This document shows positions 9,309 to 17,829 of a stretch of 64,000 nt of DNA, one piece after another. The stretch is taken from NCBI RefSeq assembly GCF_000145235.1, contig NC_014391.1, positions 4,038,001 through 4,102,000 on the forward strand. The letters are read 5' to 3'. This stretch comes from Micromonospora aurantiaca ATCC 27029. Its GTDB lineage: Bacteria; Actinomycetota; Actinomycetes; Mycobacteriales; Micromonosporaceae. A program made the position numbers and the translations under genes. The notes under the pieces were generated by a model. The model had not been told where the DNA came from. It saw nothing but the letters and a program-made list of their open reading frames with translations, and ran no database searches. Position 1 is the stretch's first letter. Each line of letters opens with the position of its first letter.

Positions 9309-10667
9309 TCACAACGGGTTCCACCCGTCGGTGCCGGCGAGGTATCTCTGCGGTGTGTAGGTGGCGGCCTGGGCGTCGCTGAGCTGCGGCCGGTTGCCGT
9401 TGACCGTCGCGCCGGGGCCGGTGTTGCGGTATTCGGAGAAGCGGGCGTTCTGCCAGGTGGCGTCGCCCATGTTCGTCCACGGCTGGGCGTTGCGGACCGT
9501 GCCGCTGAGCGTGGACTCCCGGTAGAGCACCTGCGCGCCCTGGCGCCACGGCCGGCCGAGGGTGGTGTTGTTGTTCCCGGTGCCGGTGATCGTCGACCGG
9601 TAGAACAGGAAGCCGTACGTCTTGGCGGCGTCCGTGCTGGCGGCGGTGACGGTGCCGCCGCTGGAACGCTTCTCGTGGATGGTGCAGGCGTGGAAGACGA
9701 TCGTGCCGCCGCCGAAGATGAAGTCGGTGGTGCCCTCGACGTAGGAGTCGACCACGTACGCCCGGGTGCGGTCGTTGACCAGGAAGGTGTCCTGATCACC
9801 GAGGAGGCGTACGTTGCGCAGCACCGCACGGTCGGCGTTGAGGTGCAGCGCTACCGCCTGCTGGCCGCTGGTCACCGAGCCCTCGTCGAAGTCGTTGGCG
9901 ATGGTCAGGTTCTCCGCCACGAAGTCGGACCCGTCGACGAACATGCTGGCGCTGCCGGAGGTGCCGCTGCTGTTCGCCGAGTTGTTGAAGACGATCACGG
10001 TGTTCGCCGGCGACGTGCCGAGTCCCCGGAAGGTGATGTGGGGTTTGTTCGACGGCACCCGCACCACCTGGCGGTAGGTGCCCGGCTTGATGGTGACGAC
10101 CCGCCGTGTGGTGTTGTTCGCCGGCACCGCGTCGACGGCCTCCTGCACGGTGCGGTAGGTGCCGGTGCCGTCGGCCGCCACGGTCGCCGTGCCGGTCGGC
10201 GGCGGTGACGTCGGCGCGGCGGTGGGCGTGGGCGAGCCGGACGAGCCGGTGCAGGTGACGCCGTTGAGCGTGAACGTGGCCGGGCTCGGGTTCGTGACGC
10301 CGTTCCAGGTGCCGTTGAACCCGGCCTCGACGCTCGCGCCGGTGCCGATGGTGGCGTTCCAGTCGACGTTGGCCGCGACCACTGACGCGCCTGTCGAGCT
10401 GGTGGTGAAGCCCCACGCCTGGGTGACTGACTGCCCGGCCGGGAACGTCCAGCCGAGACGCCAGCCGGTGAGGCTGTCGCCGAGATTCCGGATGGTGACG
10501 GCGGCGGTGAAGCCGCCGGCCCACTGCGCGGTGACCCGGTAGCCGACCTGGCAGCCCGCGGCGGCCTGGGACGGGCCGGCGGTGGCGACGCCGACGGCGG
10601 CGGTCGCGGTGGTGGTGACGAGGACGGCGAACAGGGCCGCCGCCCGTCGTCGGACGAGATGTCTCAC
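9309..10667 (-). CDS. Secreted pectin methylesterase (CE8) with N-terminal CBM2
   Basis: A 452-residue exported esterase: signal peptide (about 1-34), CBM2 (about 35-140), Ser/Pro/Thr linker, then the CE8 beta-helix (about 160-452). All CE8 signatures are intact: 'GQQAVAL', 'GDQDTFL' with the catalytic acid Asp, 'DFIFGGG' with the nucleophilic Asp, and 'LGRPW'. It removes methyl esters from homogalacturonan, making substrate for the lyase encoded next. The GTG start at 10665-10667 has GGGGAG six bases upstream. It lies downstream of the sigma-fusion gene on the same strand with 186 bases between them, in which no clear operator was found. Confidence 0.93.
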   Translation of the reverse strand: MRHLVRRRAAALFAVLVTTTATAAVGVATAGPSQAAAGCQVGYRVTAQWAGGFTAAVTIRNLGDSLTGWRLGWTFPAGQSVTQAWGFTTSSTGASVVAANVDWNATIGTGASVEAGFNGTWNGVTNPSPATFTLNGVTCTGSSGSPTPTAAPTSPPPTGTATVAADGTGTYRTVQEAVDAVPANNTTRRVVTIKPGTYRQVVRVPSNKPHITFRGLGTSPANTVIVFNNSANSSGTSGSASMFVDGSDFVAENLTIANDFDEGSVTSGQQAVALHLNADRAVLRNVRLLGDQDTFLVNDRTRAYVVDSYVEGTTDFIFGGGTIVFHACTIHEKRSSGGTVTAASTDAAKTYGFLFYRSTITGTGNNNTTLGRPWRQGAQVLYRESTLSGTVRNAQPWTNMGDATWQNARFSEYRNTGPGATVNGNRPQLSDAQAATYTPQRYLAGTDGWNPL

Positions 10668-10853
10668 GGTTCTCCCCGGGGATCCTGGGTGTGCGGTGTG
10701 TCGGCCTCCGCCGTCACCGCCATCGCTGGCGGCGGCCCTCACGGCGGCAGCCGGTGCCCGGTGACGGATGCTGCCCGGCTACCCGTCACCACACAGACGG
10801 GGCGGTCCGGCCGCGACAACGCTTTTTCTCGCGCCGGTTTTCCGCCGGGCGCC

Positions 10854-13004
10854 TCAGCGGGCTGTCAGGTCGGCGCCGACCCGGGTGCCGGTGCCGAGGT
10901 AGCCGGTGGACGGCAACGTCCCGTCGGCGCGGCGCGGGCCCTCGGCCGTGCGCGGGTCGGTGGACCGCAGCCGGGCGGCGCTCCAGCCGTCGTCGTCCCA
11001 CGAGTTTCCGGTGGCGGCGACGCGCTCACCGCCCCGGGCCGGCGTCCGGTTGTCCAGGGCCAGGTTCCACCGGGTCGTGCCGCCGGCGCCGGTCAGGTCG
11101 AAGCCGGCGCCACCGTTGCGGAACGCGGTGTTGCCGGTGAGGTCGATCCGGCCGGCGTTGGCCTCCACACCGAATCCGTGTCCCCGGTTGCCCCAGGCGG
11201 CGTTGTCCCGCACCCGGTGACCGGCCGGGACCGGTTCCCCGCCGCCGAGCGAGAAGCCGTACCCGTTGCTGTCCCAGCCGGTCACGCCCCACCGGTTCTG
11301 CCCGTTGCCGTAGGACCAGTTCCGCTCCACGGTGACCGGGTCGGCGAAGCCGCCGAGGTCGATGCCGTCGTCGGCGTTGTGGAAGGTCCGGTTGCCGCGC
11401 AGCACGTTGCCCGCGCCGTCGCCGAACTTGACCGCGAGCCCCACGCCGGCGCCGCCCGGGTCCGCCGGGTCGTAGCTGCGGAAGAAGTCGCTGTCGAGCA
11501 CCTGGTTGCCCACTGTGCCCGGGTCGCGCAGCGTCAGGCCGGAACGGGCGTTGTCGTGCACGGACAGGCGACGGAACACGGTGTGGGAGCAGGCCCGGCA
11601 GACCCAGGCGTGGCTGCGGGAGCCGCGTACCTCGATGTCCTGCACGGTCCACCAGGCGGTCCGCTGGGTGACGGCCCAGGCGTCCGCGGGCACCGCGGCG
11701 GCGTCGAGCACCGGCCGCTCGCCCCGGTATGCGCTGAGCACGATGCGCCGGTCCGCCGTGCCGTCCGTACCGATGGTCACCGGTTCGGTCATCCGGTACG
11801 TGCCACCGCGCAGGGCGATGGTCTGGCCGGGCCGGACCACCTCGGCCGCCCGGTTCAGCGTGGCGTACGGACGGCGGAGGCTGCCGTCGCCGTCGTCGCT
11901 GCCGTCCGGGGCGACGACGATGTCGGCGTCGGTCACGCCGGTGAGCGCACGCGACGGACGCGGCGACGGGACGGCGGACGGGGCGGTGGACGGCGTTGCG
12001 GCGGCCGACGGCCCGTCCCGGACCGGGAGCGTCGGCGCGGCGGCCACCACACCGTCCCGGCCGTCCGGCTCGTGGCGCACGGCAAGGGTGAGCGCGGTGA
12101 CGGCCAGGACCGCGACCGTGCCGGCGGCGACCGCCGCCTTCGACGACAACGCCCGCCGCAGGCCGCCCACCGCGGCCGGCGCCACGGGCGGGACCGCCAC
12201 CACCGCCGGTTGCGCTTCGAGCGCCGCGCGCAGTCCGGCGGCCAGGCCGGCCGGCACCGCCAGCCCGGCCAGGCCGGGCAGGATCTGCTCCGGCGTGCCG
12301 CGGCGTTCGCCCGCGGCGAGGCAGGCCGGGCAGGCCAGGACATGCCGGCTCAGCCGTTTGCGCCACAGCGGCACGAGCGTGCCGTCCCACGCCCGGGCGG
12401 CGACGGCCAGGCCGGGGCAGCGCGGCCGGGCCCGCCACGCGGCCAGGACGGTGTACGCCTGCGCGAGCCGGGAGCGCATCCGCTGGATCCGGACCGCCGC
12501 GTGGGAGGCGCCGACCCCGAGTGCCTCGCCCACGTCGCCGCGGGTCAGCTCCCCGTCCAGCTCCCGCCACCACAGCGCGAGCACCTCACGGTCGTCGGCG
12601 TCGAGCCAGGCGACCGCGGAGAGCACGTCCCGTCGCCGGGCGTCCCGGTCCACCTCGGACAGGGCCGCGTCCGCGGTGTCCGCGTCCGGATCCGGCATCT
12701 CCGCGTACGGATCCAGCGGCACCTGGCGGGCCCCGGCCCGGCGGCGGGCGTGTTCGCGGACCTGGCGGATGGCGATGGTGACCAGCCAGGCGCGGAACCG
12801 GTCCGGCTCGCGCAGCGTGGGCAGCCGCTCGACGACGCGGAGCATGACCTCCTGCACCACGTCGTCGACGTCGGCGTGCCCGGCCAGCGCGCGTCCGACC
12901 ACGTTGTACACCAGCGGCAGATGGGCGGCGAGAAGCGCGGTGAGCGCGGCCCGGTCACCCTGGCGTGCCGCCGTCACCAGTTCGACGTCCACCGCCGCCG
13001 TCAC
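10854..13004 (-). CDS. ECF sigma factor fused through a zinc anti-sigma motif and membrane helix to an extracellular beta-helix domain
   Basis: One uninterrupted 716-residue frame from GTG at 13002-13004. Residues 17-92 are sigma region 2 ('HADVDDVVQEVMLRVVERL', 'RAWLVTIAIRQVREH'); 125-183 are region 4 ('LDADDREVLALWW...GVGASHAAVRIQRMRSRL'). Residues 196-228 hold C196 and an H221-x3-C225-x2-C228 motif, the ZAS zinc signature of anti-sigma factors. A single membrane helix spans about 288-309, then a Pro/Ser/Thr linker. Residues 360-716 are a right-handed parallel beta-helix with repeated Asn/Asp-Gly turns, resembling PL9/PL1-type pectate lyases. Topology predicts sigma inside and beta-helix outside. 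It precedes two pectinase genes, so it probably senses pectin and controls them. ECF groups with fused extracytoplasmic domains are known; this combination is rare. Confidence 0.85.
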   Translation of the reverse strand: MTAAVDVELVTAARQGDRAALTALLAAHLPLVYNVVGRALAGHADVDDVVQEVMLRVVERLPTLREPDRFRAWLVTIAIRQVREHARRRAGARQVPLDPYAEMPDPDADTADAALSEVDRDARRRDVLSAVAWLDADDREVLALWWRELDGELTRGDVGEALGVGASHAAVRIQRMRSRLAQAYTVLAAWRARPRCPGLAVAARAWDGTLVPLWRKRLSRHVLACPACLAAGERRGTPEQILPGLAGLAVPAGLAAGLRAALEAQPAVVAVPPVAPAAVGGLRRALSSKAAVAAGTVAVLAVTALTLAVRHEPDGRDGVVAAAPTLPVRDGPSAAATPSTAPSAVPSPRPSRALTGVTDADIVVAPDGSDDGDGSLRRPYATLNRAAEVVRPGQTIALRGGTYRMTEPVTIGTDGTADRRIVLSAYRGERPVLDAAAVPADAWAVTQRTAWWTVQDIEVRGSRSHAWVCRACSHTVFRRLSVHDNARSGLTLRDPGTVGNQVLDSDFFRSYDPADPGGAGVGLAVKFGDGAGNVLRGNRTFHNADDGIDLGGFADPVTVERNWSYGNGQNRWGVTGWDSNGYGFSLGGGEPVPAGHRVRDNAAWGNRGHGFGVEANAGRIDLTGNTAFRNGGAGFDLTGAGGTTRWNLALDNRTPARGGERVAATGNSWDDDGWSAARLRSTDPRTAEGPRRADGTLPSTGYLGTGTRVGADLTAR

Positions 13005-13124
13005 GGCGCACCGCCCTCCGGCTCCCGGGAGACGTGCCACCGCCGGCGACCGTGGGAGCGCGCCCACGAGGCTGGCACAGGGTCACCGGGTTGTAAACCC
13101 CGCTCGTGGTCGCGTCCGGGGCGC

Positions 13125-13790
13125 TCAGTCCTGGGCCTGCCAGCGGTAGAAGACGGTGGCCACCGAGTCCTGCGGGCCCTGCCACCGGTCCGGCCGGTAC
13201 GGCTCGATGTACGGGCCCAGGTCCTGCATCACCTTGCCGAACGCGGGCTTGTCACCGTGCTGGTCCCGGGTGGCCTCGGCCGCCGACGACTCCTGTTCGA
13301 GCAGGTGCACGTAGACGTCGTCGATCGAGTAGAGCCAGCGCCCGGTGACCCCGAGGTCGGCCGGGAGCGACCCGGCGTCGGACTCGGCGAAGACCCGTGC
13401 CACGTCCGGCTCGGCGCCCGGCTTGATCCGCCCGACGATCACGGTGAGCGTGGTGTCGGCTGGCGGCTCGCCCTCGGGCGCCCAGTGGTAGAACTCCTTC
13501 GCCACCGAGTCCGACGGGTTCTTCCAGTAGCGCGGGTAGGGCGTGACGTACGGGCCGATCTCCTCGGCGATCTTCTGGAAGGCGGGCAGGCCGCGGGTCT
13601 GCCCGGAGATCCGCGGGTCCTGCTCCCGCTCGATCACGTGGATGTAGAGGTCGTGGTGCGACAGCAGGTACCGGCCGATGACGCCCAGGTCCTGCGGCCG
13701 GGTGGCCTGGTCGTAGTGGCCGAACACGCCGCCGACGATCTGCTCGCTGCCGGGGACCATGTGACAGACGATCACGTTGCGGAAGACCAT
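13125..13790 (-). CDS. Duplicated TcmI-family aromatic polyketide cyclase
   Basis: A 221-residue protein made of two TcmI-like halves. The first (about 1-112) contains 'LGVIGRYLLSHHDLYIHVIE' and 'IGPYVTPYPRYWKNPSDSVAKEFYHW'; the second (about 118-221) repeats it as 'LGVTGRWLYSIDDVYVHLLE' and 'LGPYIEPYRPDRWQGPQDSVATVFYRW'. TcmI itself is a single dimeric ferredoxin-like unit of about 110 residues, so this protein is an internal fused dimer. The family closes rings of type II polyketides. ATG at 13788-13790 has AGGAG six bases upstream. It is the last gene of the leftward tailoring operon. Confidence 0.82.
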   Translation of the reverse strand: MVFRNVIVCHMVPGSEQIVGGVFGHYDQATRPQDLGVIGRYLLSHHDLYIHVIEREQDPRISGQTRGLPAFQKIAEEIGPYVTPYPRYWKNPSDSVAKEFYHWAPEGEPPADTTLTVIVGRIKPGAEPDVARVFAESDAGSLPADLGVTGRWLYSIDDVYVHLLEQESSAAEATRDQHGDKPAFGKVMQDLGPYIEPYRPDRWQGPQDSVATVFYRWQAQD

Positions 13791-13828
13791 GACTGCTCCT
13801 TGGTGGGTGGGTTCGGACGGCGGCGCCG

Positions 13829-15055
13829 TCACGCGGTGAAGGTGACAGGCAGTTCCAGCAGGCCGCGGAACGGCGAGGCGGCGGGGAGCCGGCGCACCTC
13901 GGCCAGCGGCACGCCGAGACGCAGCCCGGGCAGCCGGCGCAGCAGCGCGCCGAGCGCGAGTTCGGCCTCCATCCGGGCCAGCGAGACGCCCAGGCAGTAG
14001 TGGACGCCGTGACCGAACCCGAGGTGCGGGCCCCGCACCCGGCGCAGGTCCAGCCGGTCCGGGTCGGCGAAGTGCGCCGGGTCGTGGTTGGCCGCGTTGA
14101 TCGCCACCCCGACGATCGCGCCGCGCGGGATGCGTACGTCCTGGTAGTCGACGTCCTCGGTGGCGATGCGCGGGCTGGCCACGGGCAGCGGCCCGTCGAA
14201 GCGCAACAGCTCCTCGATCGCGGCGGGCAGCAGGCGGGGCGTGGCGCGCAGCAGTTCCATCTGCTCGGGGTGGGTCAGCAGGGCCAGTACGGCGTTGCCG
14301 AGGAAGTCGGCGGTGGTCTGGTGCCCGGCGAACAGCAGCAGGAACGTGGTGGTGACCAGTTCCGCCTCGGACAGCGTCCCGTCCTGGTCGACCGCCTTGA
14401 TCAGCGCGCCGATGATGTCGTCGGCCGGGTCGTCGCGTTTGGCGCGGACCAGCCCGGCCAGGTAGTGGTGCAGCCGGAGCTGGGCCTCCTGCACCGCCGC
14501 CCGCTCCTCGGCGGGGGGCCGGCTGGTGGAGCCGGAGGTGCGGATGACCTGGGTCCAGTCGAGCACCCGGCCGTGGTCGGCGGGCGGCACGCCGAGCAGT
14601 TCGCAGATGACCGTCATCGGCAGCGGGATGGCGAAGTCGTGCATCAGGTCCGCCTCGCCGTGCGGCGCCATCTTGTCGATGAGCTGGTTGACGATCGACG
14701 CCACCCGGGGGCGCAGCGCCTCGATCCGCCGGGGCGCGAACGCCTGCGACACCACCCGGCGCAGCCGGGTGTGCTCGGGCGGGTCGGAGTTGAGCATGTT
14801 GCGGTTCAGACCCTCGGAGTTCGGGCCGAAGATCTTCAGGTAGTGCTGCTCCGGTCCGTACAGGTCCTTGGACAGGCGCGGGTCGGTCAGCGCGGTGCGG
14901 GCGTCGTCGAAGCGGGTGATGAGCCAGGAGTCGAAGCGCGGCGAGCCGACCGGGCAGACCGGCCGCTCGGCGCGCAGCCGGGCCAGGGTGGGGTACGGGT
15001 CGGCCGCGAACGCGTCGGTGTAGAGCTCGCTCGCCGGCACCACGTCGTCGGTCAT
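13829..15055 (-). CDS. Cytochrome P450
   Basis: A 408-residue soluble bacterial P450. The haem ligand is C354 in FGHGVHYCLG, the I-helix oxygen-activation motif is AGHQTT at 243-248, and the K-helix ExxR is EELLR at about 281-285. Length and motifs fit actinobacterial CYP105/107-like enzymes that oxidise secondary metabolites. Its start overlaps the stop of the upstream ABM gene by four bases. No ferredoxin gene is adjacent. It probably hydroxylates or couples an aromatic polyketide; the substrate is unknown. Confidence 0.92.
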   Translation of the reverse strand: MTDDVVPASELYTDAFAADPYPTLARLRAERPVCPVGSPRFDSWLITRFDDARTALTDPRLSKDLYGPEQHYLKIFGPNSEGLNRNMLNSDPPEHTRLRRVVSQAFAPRRIEALRPRVASIVNQLIDKMAPHGEADLMHDFAIPLPMTVICELLGVPPADHGRVLDWTQVIRTSGSTSRPPAEERAAVQEAQLRLHHYLAGLVRAKRDDPADDIIGALIKAVDQDGTLSEAELVTTTFLLLFAGHQTTADFLGNAVLALLTHPEQMELLRATPRLLPAAIEELLRFDGPLPVASPRIATEDVDYQDVRIPRGAIVGVAINAANHDPAHFADPDRLDLRRVRGPHLGFGHGVHYCLGVSLARMEAELALGALLRRLPGLRLGVPLAEVRRLPAASPFRGLLELPVTFTA

Positions 15056-15372
15056 CGCCCCTCCCCCGGCTCGCCGGTCACGCTGTGCAGCACCTGGTAG
15101 GTGTGCCGGTCGGCGGACTCCCGCAGCTCACGGATGATGCTCAGCAGCCGGTCCCGGTGCGAGCTGCGCCCGAACGCGTCGAGCCGCTCGCGGTCCGCCC
15201 AGTCGCTGATGATCAGATAGCTGCGCGGGTCGTCGGCGTCGCGGACCAGGTCCTGGTGCAGGCAGCCGTCCAGGGTGCGGATCTGTTCGGCGGCGGTGAG
15301 CCACTCCGCCTCGAAGCGCTCCTCGCAGCCCTCCCGGGTCCGCATCGACAGCACGGTCCGGACCCGGCTCAC
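15052..15372 (-). CDS. Antibiotic biosynthesis monooxygenase (ABM) domain protein
   Basis: A 106-residue ferredoxin-like ABM protein, with core 'RFEAEWLTAAEQIRTLDGCLHQDLVRDADDPRSYLIISDWADRERLDAFGRS'. Cofactor-free members of this family oxidise anthrones to quinones or assist cyclisation. GTG at 15370-15372 overlaps the stop of the flavin hydroxylase gene (GTGA), with GGGAG upstream. It resembles the first N-terminal domain of that hydroxylase, which suggests related substrates. Membership of the superfamily is clear; the reaction is not. Confidence 0.8.
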   Translation of the reverse strand: MSRVRTVLSMRTREGCEERFEAEWLTAAEQIRTLDGCLHQDLVRDADDPRSYLIISDWADRERLDAFGRSSHRDRLLSIIRELRESADRHTYQVLHSVTGEPGEGR

Positions 15373-17648
15373 CGGGCGCTCCCGAACACCAGGTGCAGGT
15401 GCTTGCGCAGCGCGTCGGGGTCGACCGGCGCGCCCCGGAACCCGATGTGCCCGTCCGGGCGGATCAGGTACAGGCCGGTGCCGTCCAGCCCGTACGCGGC
15501 GCGGAAGCGGCGCTCGGCGTCGCGCACCACGGGCGGGTCGAGCAGTCGCGGTTCGTCGGCGTCCGGGTCGAGCAGCAGGTACGCCTCGACTTCCCCGCCG
15601 GCGAGCCGGCGCGCGTCGGCGCACAGGCCGGTGAACGCGGCCAACTGCCCCGCGTCGGCCGTGCGGTCGGCGTAGAGCAGCAGCGTGTGCCGGGTGCCCC
15701 GGGTCAGGTCGCGCAGCCGCAGCGGGTGGCCGACGCCGCGCCGGCGCAGCCCGTCGACGTCGGGCGCGATGTCGCCGGGGCGGGGCGCGTCACCGAGCGC
15801 GGCCGGGTCGGCGACGGTCTCCCCGACCAGCGGGCTGCCGGCGTAGCTGAGCAGCATGGACATCTCCTGGAGGAACTGCCGTTCCAGGTCGGCGCGGTCC
15901 ACCTCCTCGGTGCCGGCCATCCGTACCGCCCGGCCGACGATCTCCTCGCCCTCCGGCCGCCGCTCGGTCTCGTAGCTGTCGAGCAGGCCGGGCGCGGCGA
16001 GACCGCGTACCGCCAGGGCGAGCTTCCAGGCGAGGTTCCAGGTGTCCTGGATGCCGGTGTTCATGCCCTGGCCGCCGGCGGGCGGGTGCAGGTGGGCGGC
16101 GTCCCCGGCGACGAACACGCGGCCGTCGCGGTAGCGGTCGACGATGCCGTGGCTGATCCGGAACACCGACGACCAGCGCAGGTTGCTCGCCCGGGTGCCG
16201 GGCGGCGCGAGGCGGTCCAGCGCGGCCTGCACGTCCTCGATCGTCGGTTCGTCGAGTTCCTCGCTGAATCCGGGCGGGGCGTCGCGCCCGCCGGTCTGGG
16301 CGAAGAACCGGGGCGGGGCGAGGGTGGCGATGCGGTAGCGGTGCTCGCCGCGCAGCGGTACGCAGACGAGCATCCCGTCCATCTGCCCGTCGGTCATGTG
16401 CAGGAACCGCAGCAGGTGCCCGTCCGGCATGTCCCAGTCCACGTCGACGTCCACCAGCATGAACAGTTGCGGGAACCGGCCGAGCCCGCCGGTGAAGGTG
16501 AGCCCGAGCCGCTCCCGTACCCGGCTGTGCGCGCCGTCGGCGCCGACCAGGTACGCCGCGCGTACCGTCTCGGTGCCGCCGTCGGCGGTGCGGACTGTGG
16601 CGGTCACGCCGTCGGCGTCCTGGGTGAAGTCGACGAGTTCGGCACCGCGCTGCGGGCGGACCCCGAGCGTGGCCAGCCGGGCGGTGAGGATCCGCTCGGT
16701 CTCGTACTGCGGCAGGCCGAGGTGGGCGTACGGCAGGCCGGGCAGTTCCCAGCTCATCCGGTGGGTCTGCTCGCCGTTGACGAAGACCGTGTTGCCGGTG
16801 AGCCAGATGCCGGCGTCCATGGCCTCGCGGACGACGCCCTGCTCCTCCCAGATCTCCATGGTGCGGCAGTGCACACCGATCGCCTTGTCGGCGTGGCCGG
16901 GCGGGGTGGCCTGCTTGTCGATCACCAGGCAGTCGATGCCCCGCCGGGCCAGTTCGACGGCGGCGGTCAGCCCGGTGGGCCCCGCCCCGACGACGAGTAC
17001 GTCTGTTGTCCTGTGCACGTCGGCCTCCCAGCCCGTGGTGGGTTGTCGGCGGCCGTCCGCGTCGGGCACGACGTGGAACAGCCGGCGCCGGATGTCGAGA
17101 AGGAACGGCGCGATCGGCCCGGCCTGCGCCGAGGCGTGGGCCGGGTCGCCGATCCAGGCGAGGAACGGCGCGGCGCCGTCCCACTCGGCGAAGATGTGGT
17201 GGATGTCCGAGCCGGGCTCCCGCAGCAGTTGTTCGCGGCGGTAGCCGGGTATCGCCGCCATCCGCCGGACCACCTCGGGGTAGCCGCTGTGGAACTCGGC
17301 GAGCCGGTCGAGCGGCACTGTCAGTTCGACGTCCACGTAGACCGGACCCGTCCCGTCCCCGGTCTCGCGCATCAGCGGGTAGCCGGGGTCGCCGTCCGGC
17401 TCGGTCAGCGGCCGGAGCAGGTCGGCCAGGCGGGCCGCCACCGGCCCCCGCCGGTACGCGCGCAGCGCCGCCTCGTCGGCCCACTCGGTGACGACGACGA
17501 AGCCGCGCGGGTCGAGGGCGTCGCGCAGCAGCTCGTGCCGCAGGTTGCCGGCCAGCGCGCCGAGCTGCCCGGCGACCGTCTCGAAGGCCGGCCCGACCGC
17601 GGGCTCGCAGCCGGTGCGCGCGCGCAGCCGGAGCATCGTCCTGATCAT
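15369..17648 (-). CDS. FAD aromatic hydroxylase with two N-terminal ABM domains
   Basis: A 759-residue protein with an unusual layout. Residues 1-95 are one ABM domain ('NLRHELLRDALDPRGFVVVTEWADEAALRAY'), about 100-200 a second ('EFHSGYPEVVRRMAAIPGYRREQLL'), about 213-610 a p-hydroxybenzoate-hydroxylase-type flavoprotein, and about 620-759 the thioredoxin-like tail of polyketide hydroxylases. Flavin motifs are GAGPTG, the DG motif 'VGADGAHSRVRE' and the GD motif 'VFVAGDAAHLHPP'. It would hydroxylate an aromatic polyketide with NAD(P)H and oxygen. ATG at 17646-17648 has GAGGGG upstream. It is the first gene of the operon with ABM, P450 and cyclase. Confidence 0.85.
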   Translation of the reverse strand: MIRTMLRLRARTGCEPAVGPAFETVAGQLGALAGNLRHELLRDALDPRGFVVVTEWADEAALRAYRRGPVAARLADLLRPLTEPDGDPGYPLMRETGDGTGPVYVDVELTVPLDRLAEFHSGYPEVVRRMAAIPGYRREQLLREPGSDIHHIFAEWDGAAPFLAWIGDPAHASAQAGPIAPFLLDIRRRLFHVVPDADGRRQPTTGWEADVHRTTDVLVVGAGPTGLTAAVELARRGIDCLVIDKQATPPGHADKAIGVHCRTMEIWEEQGVVREAMDAGIWLTGNTVFVNGEQTHRMSWELPGLPYAHLGLPQYETERILTARLATLGVRPQRGAELVDFTQDADGVTATVRTADGGTETVRAAYLVGADGAHSRVRERLGLTFTGGLGRFPQLFMLVDVDVDWDMPDGHLLRFLHMTDGQMDGMLVCVPLRGEHRYRIATLAPPRFFAQTGGRDAPPGFSEELDEPTIEDVQAALDRLAPPGTRASNLRWSSVFRISHGIVDRYRDGRVFVAGDAAHLHPPAGGQGMNTGIQDTWNLAWKLALAVRGLAAPGLLDSYETERRPEGEEIVGRAVRMAGTEEVDRADLERQFLQEMSMLLSYAGSPLVGETVADPAALGDAPRPGDIAPDVDGLRRRGVGHPLRLRDLTRGTRHTLLLYADRTADAGQLAAFTGLCADARRLAGGEVEAYLLLDPDADEPRLLDPPVVRDAERRFRAAYGLDGTGLYLIRPDGHIGFRGAPVDPDALRKHLHLVFGSAR

Positions 17649-17770
17649 GCAGCCCCCTCGAACGGTGCCGTCGTCGTGCCGCGACCCTGCCGCAGCGCGC
17701 GTCACCCGCTCGTCACCGTCGACCCGCCGCACGTCCGGTCCCGGTGACGCCGCCGGGACGGCGGCGCTTA

Positions 17771-17787
17771 TTGCAAAACTTTGGCAA
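17771..17787. promoter_or_regulatory. MarR/TetR-like inverted repeat in the divergent tailoring promoter
   Basis: TTGCAAAACTTTGGCAA is a 17-base dyad with 7 of 8 pairs matching around a central C. It lies 43 bases before the methyltransferase start and 123 bases before the hydroxylase start, in the only AT-rich spot of the intergenic region 17649-17829. The size and TTGC...GCAA ends suit a MarR- or TetR-type repressor, but none is encoded nearby. Confidence 0.4.
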
Positions 17788-17829
17788 CAAGCCTCGACAG
17801 GTCCATCGGCGGTAACTATCGTGAGCGGC

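Noticed and set aside
10659-14000. An 1113-residue rightward open frame across the sigma fusion and cyclase genes
   Set aside because: No ribosome site or recognisable domain; it crosses three clear leftward genes and reflects codon bias only.
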